From Occultella aeris (lineage in GTDB: Bacteria; Actinomycetota; Actinomycetes; Actinomycetales; Beutenbergiaceae), in NCBI RefSeq assembly GCF_902703175.1, contig NZ_CACRYJ010000068.1, forward strand, positions 1 to 64,000: a stretch of 64,000 bases of DNA, in the 5' to 3' direction. The notes under the pieces were generated by a model. That model saw only the letters and a list, made by a program, of their open reading frames with translations, did no database searches and was not told the DNA's origin. Shown here in pieces: positions 14,877-23,508 of this stretch; the stretch's first letter is position 1, and each line of letters begins with the position of its first letter. Position numbers and translations under genes: made by a program.

Positions 14877-17552
14877 GTGAGTGAGAACGTGCGACCCAAG
14901 CTCCTGCTGATCGACGGGCACTCGATGGCGTACCGCGCCTTCTTCGCCCTGCCCGTGGAGAACTTCTCCACCTCGACGGGGCAGGCCACGAACGCCGTCT
15001 ACGGGTTCACCTCGATGATGATCAACCTGCTCCGTGACGAGGAGCCCACGCACGTCGCCGTCGCGTTCGACGTCTCGAGTCAGACGTTCCGCAAGGAGAC
15101 CTACGCAGAGTACAAGGGCACCCGGAGCGAGACCCCGCAGGAGTTCCGCGGACAGATCCCGCTGATCGAGGAGGTCATGGCCGCGCTCGCGGTCCCGACC
15201 CTTGGCAAGGAGGGCTTCGAGGCGGACGACATCCTCGCCACCCTTGCCACCCAGGCCAGCGCCGCCGGTCTGGACGTGCTCATCTGTTCCGGGGACCGGG
15301 ACACCTACCAGCTCGTCGGGGAATCGGTCACGGTGCTCTACCCGCGCAAGGGGGTCTCCGATCTGGTCCGGATGACCCCGGAGGCGGTCACCGAGAAGTA
15401 CGGCGTCACGCCCGCGGAGTACTCGGACCTGGCCGCCCTTGTGGGGGAGACGAGCGACAACCTGCCCGGGATCCCCGGCGTCGGTCCGAAGACGGCGGCG
15501 AAGTGGATCAACACCCACGGCGGTCTCGAGGGCATCATCGCGAACGCCCCCGCCATCGCAGGCAAGGCGGGGGAGAGCCTGCGGGCCCACCTGGACCAGG
15601 TGATCCTGAACCGGCAGCTGAACCACCTGCTCCGGGACATGGAGCTTCCGCTCGGCGTCGACGACCTGGCCCGCCGCCCGTTCGAACGGGAGAAGGTGCA
15701 TCAGGTCTTCGACGCGCTGGAGTTCCGGGTCCTGCGGGACCGGCTGTTCGAGATGACCCCGCAGGACGCCGAGACCGAGGCGTCCGAGGGTTTCGACCTG
15801 GACGTCACAGCGCTCGCGCCGGGTGGCCTGTCCGCCTGGCTGGAAGCGGGCGCCGGTGCCGAGGTGGGTCTGGATGTGCGCGGCTCCGCGGCCCAGGGCA
15901 GCGGAGACGCGTGGGGCCTGGCGCTGGCGGCCGACGGCGGCACCGCCCTCACGATCGACCTCGCCGACATCTCGGTCGAGGACGAGACGGCGCTCGCGGC
16001 GTGGCTCGCGGACCCGGCCGCGCCGAAGGTGGTGCACGAGGCCAAGGCCGCGTGGCACAGCCTGGACGGGCGCGGCCTCGTTCTCAACGGCATCACACTC
16101 GACACTGCCATCGGTGCCTACCTGTGCCACCCGGACCAGCGCAGCTTCACGCTGGCGGACCTGTCCGTGCGGTACCTGCACCGGGAACTGCGCGTCGGCG
16201 AGGACGACTCGGGTCAGCAGATGCTCGTCCTGGAGGGTCCCGCGGAGGATGAGATCGGCGCCGTCCGGGCTGCCGCCGTCCTCGATCTGGCCGCCGCTCT
16301 GCGCACGGACCTCACGGACCGGGGTGCGGCCGAGCTGCTCACCGACCTCGAGCTTCCGGTGGCCGTGGTCCTCGCCGAGATGGAGAAGGCCGGCATCGCC
16401 GCGGACGTCGACTACCTCAACGAGCTCGAGAGCCAGTTCGGCGACGCGGTCACCGACGCCGCGACCAAGGCCTACGAGGTGATCGGCCGCGAGGTGAACC
16501 TGTCCTCCCCGAAGCAACTCCAGGAGGTCCTCTTCGACGAGCTCGGGATGCCAAAGACCCGAAAGACGAAGACCGGGTACACCACGGACGCCGACGCCCT
16601 CGCGGACCTGTACGCCAAGACCGAGCACCCCTTCCTGGAGCACCTGCTCATCCACCGGGACCAGATCCGGCTCAGGCAGACGGTCGAGGGACTCCTGCGT
16701 ACCGTGGCCCCGGACGGGCGGATCCACACCACCTACTCCCAGACGATCGCAGCCACCGGCCGGCTGTCGTCGGCGGACCCGAACCTCCAGAACATCCCGA
16801 TCCGCACCGAGGAGGGGACTCGGATCCGAGCCGCGTTCGTGGTCGGCTCCGGCTACGAGAACCTGCTCACGGCCGACTACTCCCAGATCGAGATGCGCAT
16901 CATGGCGCACCTGTCCGGGGATGCCGGTCTCATCGAGGCGTTCCGGTCGGGGGAGGACCTGCACTCGTTCGTCGGGTCGCGGGTGTTCGAGGTGGAGCCG
17001 GAGGAGGTCACAGCCGCGATGCGCTCGAAGATCAAGGCGATGTCCTACGGGCTCGCCTACGGTCTGTCCGCGTTCGGGTTGTCCAAGCAGTTGAAGATCG
17101 AGACGTCCGAGGCGCGCACCCTCATGGACGGCTACTTCGAGCGTTTCGGCGGCGTCCGCGACTACCTCGCCTCCGTGGTCGCGCAGGCCCGCACCACCGG
17201 TTACACCGAGACCATCCTCGGCCGCCGGCGGTACCTGCCGGACCTCACCTCGGACAACCGACAGCGTCGGGAGATGGCCGAGCGGATGGCCCTGAACGCA
17301 CCGATCCAGGGCAGCGCGGCGGACATCATCAAGGTCGCGATGATCGGGGTGGAGCGGGCCCTGCGCGAGCAGGGGCTGAAGTCCCGCCTGCTGCTCCAGG
17401 TGCACGACGAGCTCGTGGTCGAGGTCGCGCCCGGTGAGGCCGAGGCGGCGGAGGCGGTGCTGCGCGAGCAGATGGGTGCTGCCGCGGACCTCGCGGTGCC
17501 GCTGGACGTCTCAGTCGGCACCGGGAAGAGCTGGCGCGACGCTGGTCACTGA
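14877..17552 (+). CDS. polA: DNA polymerase I
   Basis: Repair and Okazaki-fragment polymerase of 891 aa. The N-terminal 5' nuclease domain starts LLLIDGHSMAYRAFFAL and contains AFDVSSQTFR, ADDILATLA and CSGDRDTYQL. A helix-hairpin-helix follows (LPGIPGVGPKTAAK). The central 3'-5' exonuclease-like domain (about 310-500) lacks the carboxylate motifs, so no proofreading is expected, as in other actinobacterial Pol I. The polymerase domain has motif A (TADYSQIEMRIMAHLSGD), the O-helix (RSKIKAMSYGLAYG) and motif C (LLLQVHDELVVE). The GTG at 14877 is preferred over the upstream open frame because conservation begins there and a -10-like box sits 7 nt before it. Confidence 0.97.
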   Translation: MSENVRPKLLLIDGHSMAYRAFFALPVENFSTSTGQATNAVYGFTSMMINLLRDEEPTHVAVAFDVSSQTFRKETYAEYKGTRSETPQEFRGQIPLIEEVMAALAVPTLGKEGFEADDILATLATQASAAGLDVLICSGDRDTYQLVGESVTVLYPRKGVSDLVRMTPEAVTEKYGVTPAEYSDLAALVGETSDNLPGIPGVGPKTAAKWINTHGGLEGIIANAPAIAGKAGESLRAHLDQVILNRQLNHLLRDMELPLGVDDLARRPFEREKVHQVFDALEFRVLRDRLFEMTPQDAETEASEGFDLDVTALAPGGLSAWLEAGAGAEVGLDVRGSAAQGSGDAWGLALAADGGTALTIDLADISVEDETALAAWLADPAAPKVVHEAKAAWHSLDGRGLVLNGITLDTAIGAYLCHPDQRSFTLADLSVRYLHRELRVGEDDSGQQMLVLEGPAEDEIGAVRAAAVLDLAAALRTDLTDRGAAELLTDLELPVAVVLAEMEKAGIAADVDYLNELESQFGDAVTDAATKAYEVIGREVNLSSPKQLQEVLFDELGMPKTRKTKTGYTTDADALADLYAKTEHPFLEHLLIHRDQIRLRQTVEGLLRTVAPDGRIHTTYSQTIAATGRLSSADPNLQNIPIRTEEGTRIRAAFVVGSGYENLLTADYSQIEMRIMAHLSGDAGLIEAFRSGEDLHSFVGSRVFEVEPEEVTAAMRSKIKAMSYGLAYGLSAFGLSKQLKIETSEARTLMDGYFERFGGVRDYLASVVAQARTTGYTETILGRRRYLPDLTSDNRQRREMAERMALNAPIQGSAADIIKVAMIGVERALREQGLKSRLLLQVHDELVVEVAPGEAEAAEAVLREQMGAAADLAVPLDVSVGTGKSWRDAGH

Positions 17553-17629
17553 CGGATGTGGACCGGTCGTGGCACCCAGGGCACCGCGGCCGTCCTGGTG
17601 CAGTTGTCGCCGCGGGTCGGGCCAGGAGG

Positions 17630-18460
17630 TCAGCCCGGCAGCCGGGTCCGCAGGATCACGGTCCCGGGCAGCAGGGCTCCCCGCTCCGGGCCCCAGCCAC
17701 CCCACACGTTCGTGTTGTCCGACGGCCACTCCGGCTCGATCAGGTCCTCGATGACGAGGCCGGCCCCGATGACGTCCCGCACATGGTCGCCCAGGGTCCG
17801 GTGGAACTCGGCGTAGAGGGGCTCACCGGCGTCGTCGGTCTCGACGTAGGGAGTGCGGTCGAAGTAGGACCGGGCCGCGGTCAGCCCGTGTGCGCTCGGG
17901 TCGTCGGGAAACGCCCACCGGATCGGGTGGGTCACCGAGAACACCCACAACCCGCCCGGGCGCAGCACGCTCGCCACCGCGGCGTGCACCCGGTCGGCGT
18001 CGGGCACGAACGACAGTGCCCCGAACGCCGTGAACACCACGTCGAAGGAGGCGTCCGCGAAGGGCAGGTCGCGGGCGTCGGCCACCACGGTCGGCACGCC
18101 GATCCCGGTGGCGGCGTCCAGCGCCGCGGCCGCGGCCACCATCCCGGGCGCCACGTCCGTGGCGACCACATCCAGTACACCTCGCGAACGCAACCACCGG
18201 GAGCACTGCGCCGCCCCGGCGCCGACCTCCAGCACCGAGCGGGAGGCGAGGTCCGCCGTCGGCCCCAACAACTGGGCCCGCTCCTCCCGCAACCCCTCCG
18301 GACACCAGCAGAAGTCCGCCGCACCCAGGAACTCGCCGTGCTCGTCCAGGTACTCCCGCGCACCCTCGCTCCACCAGGCGGCGTTCGCGCCCGCCGCGCG
18401 GCCGCCGTCGACCTGCTGGTACCCGGCCCTCGCCAACGGCCCGCGCCGATCGGTCCACAT
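17630..18460 (-). CDS. class I SAM-dependent methyltransferase
   Basis: Protein of 276 aa. Motif I is SVLEVGAGAAQCSRWL (about 90-105) and motif II the acidic end of DVVATDVAP. DARDLPFADASFDVVFTAFG supplies motifs III and IV, and LRPGGLWVFSVTHPIRW is typical of the UbiE/type-11 group. Such enzymes methylate small molecules; the substrate is unknown. The ATG has GGGAGG upstream (ribosome binding site). It is convergent with polA and divergent from phosphofructokinase. Confidence 0.85.
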   Translation of the reverse strand: MWTDRRGPLARAGYQQVDGGRAAGANAAWWSEGAREYLDEHGEFLGAADFCWCPEGLREERAQLLGPTADLASRSVLEVGAGAAQCSRWLRSRGVLDVVATDVAPGMVAAAAALDAATGIGVPTVVADARDLPFADASFDVVFTAFGALSFVPDADRVHAAVASVLRPGGLWVFSVTHPIRWAFPDDPSAHGLTAARSYFDRTPYVETDDAGEPLYAEFHRTLGDHVRDVIGAGLVIEDLIEPEWPSDNTNVWGGWGPERGALLPGTVILRTRLPG

Positions 18461-18554
18461 GGGTCCTCCCTCGTTCGGCGTCAGCCTAGACTCGAACCCG
18501 GGCGGCCCTGATGCCGAGCGACCAGCCGACGGGAATCGACATCAGGGAGTGGCC

Positions 18555-19580
18555 ATGCGCATCGGACTGATCACCGGGGGCGGCGACTGCGCCGGACTGA
18601 ATGCCGCGATCCGGGCGGTCGTCAAGCATGCGCACGGCTCCTACGGACATTCGGTGACCGGCTTCCGCAACGGCTGGCGCGGCGTGGCGGAGGGCGACGT
18701 CCGACCGCTCGCCCGCGACGACATCCGCGGTGTGCTGGCGCTCGGCGGAACCCTGCTCGGCACCGCACGGTTCCACCCGCACTCGGAGCCCGGTGGCATG
18801 GACGCGGTCCTGGCCACCCTGGAGGCGGAGCGGATCGACGCGATGATCTGCGTGGGCGGGGACGGCACGCTGCACGCGGCCAGTGTCGTGGCCGAGCACG
18901 GGGTGAACGTCATCGGGATCCCGAAGACCATCGACAACGACGTCGAGGGCACGGACGCCTCGATCGGGTTCGAGACCGCCGTGCACGTCGCCACGGAGGC
19001 GATCGACCGCCTGCACACCACCGCCGAGTCGCACAACCGGGTCATGGTGGTCGAGGTGATGGGCCGGCACGCCGGCTGGATCGCCGTGCAGGCCGGCATC
19101 GCCGGCGGCGCCGAGATCGTGCTCGCACCGGAGGCACCGTTCGACATGGACCGAGTGGTCCGCACGCTCAAGCACCGGCACCGGGCGCACGCGTCGTTCT
19201 CCATCGTGGTGGTGGCCGAGGGTGCGGTCCCCGCCGAGGGAACGTCGCTGGATTTCGAGACCCGGCTCGGTCCGCACGGCGAGATCATCGCCGGCTCCAC
19301 GGGGGAGCGCGTCGCCGCCGCGATCGCCGAGCGGACCGGGTTCGAGACCCGGGTCACCGTGCTCGGTCACGTGCAGCGCGGGGGCACGCCGCTCCCGGGT
19401 GACCGGATCCTCGCCTCCCGGTTCGGCTACGCCGCGGTGGAGGCCCTCGCCGAGGGTCGCAGTGCCGTCATGACCGCGCTGCGCGGGGACCGGGTCGAAC
19501 TGGTGCCGCTGAGCGAGGTCGCGGGCAGACTCAAGCGGGTCCCGGACGAGCTGATCGCGGTCGCGTCCGCGCTCGCGTGA
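18555..19580 (+). CDS. pfkA: 6-phosphofructokinase
   Basis: Glycolytic enzyme of 341 aa converting fructose 6-phosphate to fructose 1,6-bisphosphate. Visible motifs are ITGGGDCAGLNAAIRA (nucleotide loop), ICVGGDGTLHAA, GIPKTIDNDVEGTD (catalytic Asp), VMGRHAGWIA and GHVQRGGTPLPGDR. Glycine in GGDGT favours ATP as phosphate donor, while Lys in PKTIDND is the residue usual in PPi-type and actinobacterial mixed-group enzymes, so donor use should not be assumed. The start is set by GGGAG five nt before the ATG; the longer open frame upstream is antisense to the methyltransferase gene. Confidence 0.95.
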   Translation: MRIGLITGGGDCAGLNAAIRAVVKHAHGSYGHSVTGFRNGWRGVAEGDVRPLARDDIRGVLALGGTLLGTARFHPHSEPGGMDAVLATLEAERIDAMICVGGDGTLHAASVVAEHGVNVIGIPKTIDNDVEGTDASIGFETAVHVATEAIDRLHTTAESHNRVMVVEVMGRHAGWIAVQAGIAGGAEIVLAPEAPFDMDRVVRTLKHRHRAHASFSIVVVAEGAVPAEGTSLDFETRLGPHGEIIAGSTGERVAAAIAERTGFETRVTVLGHVQRGGTPLPGDRILASRFGYAAVEALAEGRSAVMTALRGDRVELVPLSEVAGRLKRVPDELIAVASALA

Positions 19581-19604
19581 GCCGCGGTGCCCGGGTGTCG
19601 CGGC
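19581..19604 (+). terminator. hairpin after phosphofructokinase
   Basis: GCCGCG (19581-19586) pairs with CGCGGC (19599-19604) right after the stop codon, without a U-tract. It probably separates pfkA from rpsA. Confidence 0.5.
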
Positions 19605-19789
19605 CGACATCGGAGGCTGGTAGCGATGCCTGGCCGGACACGATAGACTAGTAGACGGCTTTTCGTGCCCTCCTGCGCCGCCCGGCGATCGGAACTCCGA
19701 TCACCATGGGAACACACGGTTCGCGGGGGCTACGCGTGCCACCAGCCCCTGTCCGTACTATTCCTGTCCACATCGGAGTCCAACACTCT

Positions 19790-21289
19790 ATGACTATCAC
19801 CACCCCCGCCACGACGAAGGTCCCGCAGGTCGCGATCAACGACATCGGCTCGGAAGAAGACTTCCTCGCAGCCGTCGATGCGACCATCAAGTACTTCAAC
19901 GACGGAGACATCGTCGAGGGCACCGTCGTCAAGGTCGACCGGGACGAGGTCCTCCTCGACATCGGCTACAAGACCGAAGGCGTCATCCTTTCCCGCGAGC
20001 TCTCCATCAAGCACGACGTCGACCCCGATGAGGTCGTCTCCGTGGGTGAGCGCGTCGAGGCCCTCGTCCTCCAGAAGGAGGACAAGGAGGGTCGTCTGCT
20101 CCTGTCCAAGAAGCGCGCGCAGTACGAGCGGGCCTGGGGCACGATCGAGAAGATCAAGGAGGAGGACGGCGTCGTCACCGGCACCGTCATCGAGGTCGTC
20201 AAGGGCGGCCTCATCCTCGACATCGGCCTGCGTGGGTTCCTGCCCGCCTCCCTCGTGGAGATGCGCCGCGTCCGCGACCTCCAGCCGTACATCGGCCAGG
20301 AGATCGAGGCCAAGATCATCGAGCTGGACAAGAACCGCAACAACGTGGTCCTGTCCCGTCGCGCCTGGCTCGAGCAGACCCAGTCCGAGGTTCGTTCCAC
20401 CTTCCTGCAGACGCTGCAGAAGGGCCAGGTCCGCCCCGGTGTGGTCTCCTCCATCGTCAACTTCGGTGCGTTCGTGGACCTCGGCGGCGTCGACGGTCTC
20501 GTGCACGTCTCCGAACTGTCCTGGAAGCACATCGACCACCCGAACGAGATCGTGGAGGTCGGCCAGGAGGTCACCGTCGAGGTCCTCGACGTCGACTTCG
20601 ACCGCGAGCGTGTCTCCCTGTCGCTGAAGGCGACCCAGGAGGACCCGTGGCAGGCGTTCGCCCGCACCCACGCCATCGGGCAGGTCGTGCCGGGTAAGGT
20701 CACCAAGCTCGTTCCGTTCGGTGCGTTCGTGCGCGTCGAGGACGGCATCGAGGGCCTGGTCCACATCTCCGAGCTGGCCCAGCGCCACGTGGAGCTGCCG
20801 GAGCAGGTCGCGAAGGTCGACGACGAGGTGTTCGTCAAGGTCATCGACATCGACCTCGAGCGTCGCCGGATCTCGCTGTCCCTCAAGCAGGCCAACGAGG
20901 GCGTCGACCCCAGCAGCGACGACTTCGACCCGTCCATGTACGGCATGGCGGCGGAGTACGACGAGCAGGGCAACTACAAGTACCCCGAGGGCTTCGACCC
21001 GGAGACGAACGAGTGGCTCGAGGGCTACGACACCCAGCGCGAGGCATGGGAGGCGCAGTACGCGCTGGCCCAGGCTCGCTGGGAGGCCCACAAGCAGCAG
21101 GTCGCGGCGGCCATCGAGGCCGACGCCGACCCGGGCACCTCCTCCAGTAGCTCCTCGTCGTCGTCGTCCTCCTCCTCGGACTCGGGCTCGGACTCCTCGT
21201 CCTACAGCTCGGCTCCGGTCGAGGCGGCCGGCACGCTGGCCTCCGACGAGGCCCTCGCCGCGCTGCGCGAGAAGCTGACCGGCGGCTGA
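19790..21289 (+). CDS. rpsA: 30S ribosomal protein S1
   Basis: mRNA-binding ribosomal protein of 499 aa. Four S1 (OB-fold) repeats can be followed: about 38-110 (GDIVEGTVVKVDRDEVLLDIG), 125-190 (DGVVTGTVIEVVKGGLILDIG), 207-280 (GQVRPGVVSSIVNFGAFVDLG) and 294-370 (GQVVPGKVTKLVPFGAFVRVE). Four repeats is the actinobacterial form. After an acidic, aromatic linker the tail has a run of 12 or more serines followed by Asp/Ser repeats. GGAG lies 11 nt before the ATG. The 200-nt leader contains TAGACT at about 19645, a candidate -10. It is followed by a strong hairpin. Confidence 0.97.
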   Translation: MTITTPATTKVPQVAINDIGSEEDFLAAVDATIKYFNDGDIVEGTVVKVDRDEVLLDIGYKTEGVILSRELSIKHDVDPDEVVSVGERVEALVLQKEDKEGRLLLSKKRAQYERAWGTIEKIKEEDGVVTGTVIEVVKGGLILDIGLRGFLPASLVEMRRVRDLQPYIGQEIEAKIIELDKNRNNVVLSRRAWLEQTQSEVRSTFLQTLQKGQVRPGVVSSIVNFGAFVDLGGVDGLVHVSELSWKHIDHPNEIVEVGQEVTVEVLDVDFDRERVSLSLKATQEDPWQAFARTHAIGQVVPGKVTKLVPFGAFVRVEDGIEGLVHISELAQRHVELPEQVAKVDDEVFVKVIDIDLERRRISLSLKQANEGVDPSSDDFDPSMYGMAAEYDEQGNYKYPEGFDPETNEWLEGYDTQREAWEAQYALAQARWEAHKQQVAAAIEADADPGTSSSSSSSSSSSSSDSGSDSSSYSSAPVEAAGTLASDEALAALREKLTGG

Positions 21290-21310
21290 TCCGCACCCAA
21301 CGCAGTACCT

Positions 21311-21349
21311 CGACGGCCCGTCACCCCGCACCGGGGTGGCGGGCCGTCG
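21311..21349 (+). terminator. rpsA terminator hairpin
   Basis: CGACGGCCCG (21311-21320) pairs with CGGGCCGTCG (21340-21349), and the inner CACCCCG (21322-21328) pairs with CGGGGTG (21332-21338). The result is a stem of about 17 bp with one mismatch, 21 nt after the rpsA stop. Confidence 0.8.
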
Positions 21350-21362
21350 CCGTCGGCGCACG

Positions 21363-21368
21363 TAGGCT
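21363..21368 (+). promoter_or_regulatory. -10-like box, pyroglutamyl peptidase
   Basis: TAGGCT is followed by 6 nt and then the GTG start. No Shine-Dalgarno sequence fits between, which suggests a leaderless transcript. Confidence 0.5.
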
Positions 21369-21374
21369 GCACGG

Positions 21375-22010
21375 GTGCCCGCCCTGAACCGCACCGTGCT
21401 CCTCACCGGCTTCGAGCCCTTCGACGGTGCCACCCGCAACCCCTCGATCGAGGCGGTGCGCGCGGTCGAGCGCGACTGGGACCGTGCCGAGCGGCTCGTC
21501 GCGGCCGAGCTACCGGTGGCCTATGAGCGGATGGGCGCCGACCTGGACGCCCTGCTCGGCGAGCACCAGCCGGACGTCGTGATCGGCGTCGGCCTTGCCC
21601 CGGGGCGGGACCGGGTCAGTCTCGAGCGGCTCGCCGTGAACCTGTGCGACGCCCGGATCCCCGACAACGACGGTGCCCAGCCCGCCGAGGCACCGGTGCT
21701 CGTCGGGCAGCCGACCGCCCTGTTCACGTCGCTGCCGGTCAAGGCCACCCGGGCCCTGCTCGCGGAGGCCGGCGTGGAGGCGGAGCTGTCGATGACCGCG
21801 GGCACGTTCGTGTGCAACGCGATGTTCTTCCGCGCGACGGCGTGGGCGGGCCTCGCGCAGGGCCGCCGCGCCGGCTTCGTGCATGTGCCGATGCCCGACG
21901 GCGTCGGCTCGCCCGGTCTGGCGACGCTCGCCCGCGCGGTGCGCGTCAGCGCCGATGCCGCGTTGGACGTCGCGGTGGACCTGCGGCTCGCCGCGGGCGA
22001 GCCCGACTGA
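21375..22010 (+). CDS. pcp: pyroglutamyl-peptidase I (C15)
   Basis: Cytoplasmic cysteine peptidase of 211 aa removing N-terminal pyroglutamate. It opens with LLTGFEPFDGATRNPS, the family hallmark. The catalytic triad is visible: Glu in DRVSLERLAVN, Cys in TAGTFVCNAMFF and His in AGFVHVPMP. Length is normal. It lies between rpsA and coaE as an independent unit, with its own -10-like box 6 nt before the GTG. The 240 nt after it hold no intact gene. Confidence 0.93.
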   Translation: MPALNRTVLLTGFEPFDGATRNPSIEAVRAVERDWDRAERLVAAELPVAYERMGADLDALLGEHQPDVVIGVGLAPGRDRVSLERLAVNLCDARIPDNDGAQPAEAPVLVGQPTALFTSLPVKATRALLAEAGVEAELSMTAGTFVCNAMFFRATAWAGLAQGRRAGFVHVPMPDGVGSPGLATLARAVRVSADAALDVAVDLRLAAGEPD

Positions 22011-22237
22011 CCAGGCACGCGGGTCAGGAGAGCGTCCGGAAGGCACGGTCCGTTTCGTCCTGGGGTCGGGCGTAGGGACCGGCCCCGGCGAACACGCGCC
22101 ACCGGTACACCGTGCCGTCGAACTGGAGCACACCGGGCTCGATCCGGAGGTTCGAGCCGAGCGAGAACCCGGTGCAGATCTCGCTCGGCGGTCATGCGCT
22201 CGGTCGCGACGGGGCGATCACCGTCGGGTGGACGCCC

Positions 22238-22243
22238 TAGGGT
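22238..22243 (+). promoter_or_regulatory. -10-like box, coaE
   Basis: TAGGGT is followed by 6 nt and then the GTG start of coaE, with no Shine-Dalgarno sequence. This is the same arrangement as at polA. Confidence 0.5.
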
Positions 22244-22249
22244 GGATGC

Positions 22250-23455
22250 GTGCTGCACCTCGGACTGACCGGCGGGATCGCCGCAGGCAAGTCGACCATC
22301 GCCACCATGCTCACCGAGCTCGGCGCGCACCTCATCGACGCGGACGCGATCGCTCGCGACGTGGTGGAGCCGGGCACCCCGGGTCTGCGGACCGTGGTCG
22401 AGGCGTTCGGCGACGGCGTGCTGACGGCCGACGGCGCCCTGGACCGGCCCGCTCTCGGCCGGCTGATCTTCCGTGACGACGATGCCCGGAAGCGGCTGAA
22501 CGCCATTGTGCACCCGCTCGTCGGCGAGGCCACGAAGGCCCGGGTTCGTGCGCTCCCGGCCGACGCGATCGCGGTGCACGACGTCCCGCTCATCGTGGAG
22601 AACGATCTGGCGGCCAACTACCACCTCGTCCTGGTGGTCGGCGCGTCCGCGGACGTGCGGCTGGACCGGCTGGTCACCGACCGTGGCATGCTGCCCGAGG
22701 ACGCCCAGGCCCGGATCGCCGCCCAGGCCGACGACGATGCCCGGCGCCGGGTCGCCGACGTCTGGATCGACAACGAACGGCATCCGGACGAGGTGCGTGC
22801 CGCCGTCGGGCAGCTGTGGAGGAGCCGGATCGCGCCGTACGCGCGCAACCTCGAGGCGGGCGTCGTGGCGGCCCGATCCGGGCCGGCAGTGCTGCTCGAA
22901 CCACCCGAGCCGCCGCGTACCTGGGCGGTGCAGGCAGACCAGATCCTCGCCCGGTTGCGCCGCGCCGGCGGGGAACGGGTCCGCTCGGCGGAGCACATCG
23001 GGTCCACCGCGGTGCCGGGGCTGGTGGCCAAGGACGTGCTCGACCTGCAGCTCGGTGTGGACACCCTCGCGGATGCGGACCGGATCGCCGAAGCGCTCGG
23101 CCGGGCCGGGTTCCCGGTGCGAGCGGGGGAGTGGGTCGACACCCCGAAGCCGAACGAACCCGATGCGCGCCGCTGGGACAAGCGGCTGCACGGCAACGCC
23201 GATCCAGGCCGAGCGGTGAACCTGCACGTGCGGGTGGTGGACGGACCCGGCTGGACCTACGCCCTTGCCTTCCGGGACTGGCTCCGCGCCGACGATGCCG
23301 CCCGCGAGGAGTACGCGGCACTGAAACGCCGCACCGCGTCGGGCACTGCCGACACCGGCGCCTACGCGGCAGCGAAGGAACCCTGGTTCACCCAGGTCTG
23401 GCCGCGCCTGCAGGCGTGGGTCGGGGCCGAACGGTGGCGGCCACCGGCCCGTTGA
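22250..23455 (+). CDS. coaE: dephospho-CoA kinase fused to UPF0157 (GrpB-like nucleotidyltransferase) domain
   Basis: Bifunctional-looking protein of 401 aa. Residues 1-195 are CoaE, the last step of coenzyme A synthesis. They carry the P-loop GLTGGIAAGKST, HLIDADAIARDVV, VHDVPLIVEN and the lid (VTDRGMLPEDAQARIAAQ). Residues 215-395 form a UPF0157/GrpB domain with the nucleotidyltransferase-like AEHIGSTAVPGLVAKDVLDLQ (G-S-T-A and the D-x-Q strand) and NLHVRV. The same fusion is known in mycobacteria (Rv1631). The role of the second domain is not established; it may help folding or act on a nucleotide. A strong hairpin follows the gene. Confidence 0.95.
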   Translation: MLHLGLTGGIAAGKSTIATMLTELGAHLIDADAIARDVVEPGTPGLRTVVEAFGDGVLTADGALDRPALGRLIFRDDDARKRLNAIVHPLVGEATKARVRALPADAIAVHDVPLIVENDLAANYHLVLVVGASADVRLDRLVTDRGMLPEDAQARIAAQADDDARRRVADVWIDNERHPDEVRAAVGQLWRSRIAPYARNLEAGVVAARSGPAVLLEPPEPPRTWAVQADQILARLRRAGGERVRSAEHIGSTAVPGLVAKDVLDLQLGVDTLADADRIAEALGRAGFPVRAGEWVDTPKPNEPDARRWDKRLHGNADPGRAVNLHVRVVDGPGWTYALAFRDWLRADDAAREEYAALKRRTASGTADTGAYAAAKEPWFTQVWPRLQAWVGAERWRPPAR

Positions 23456-23465
23456 AGGACGCACC

Positions 23466-23502
23466 GGCGCTCCCGTGCCGATCGGAACGGCACGGGAGCG
23501 CC
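23466..23502. terminator. bidirectional terminator between coaE and the ABC exporter
   Basis: GGCGCTCCCGTGCC (23466-23479) and GGCACGGGAGCGCC (23489-23502) form a perfect 14-bp stem with a 9-nt loop. It lies between two convergent genes. Confidence 0.85.
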
Positions 23503-23508
23503 GCGCGC

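Noticed and set aside
14850-17405. 851-codon open frame antisense to polA
   Set aside because: Same reason: mirror of a high-GC coding frame, without recognisable domains.
22024-22190. short minus-strand frame between pcp and coaE with text such as VLQFDGTVYRWRVFAG
   Set aside because: Somewhat protein-like, but it has no start with ribosome binding site and is preceded by a stop in frame. Too short to call; possibly a remnant.
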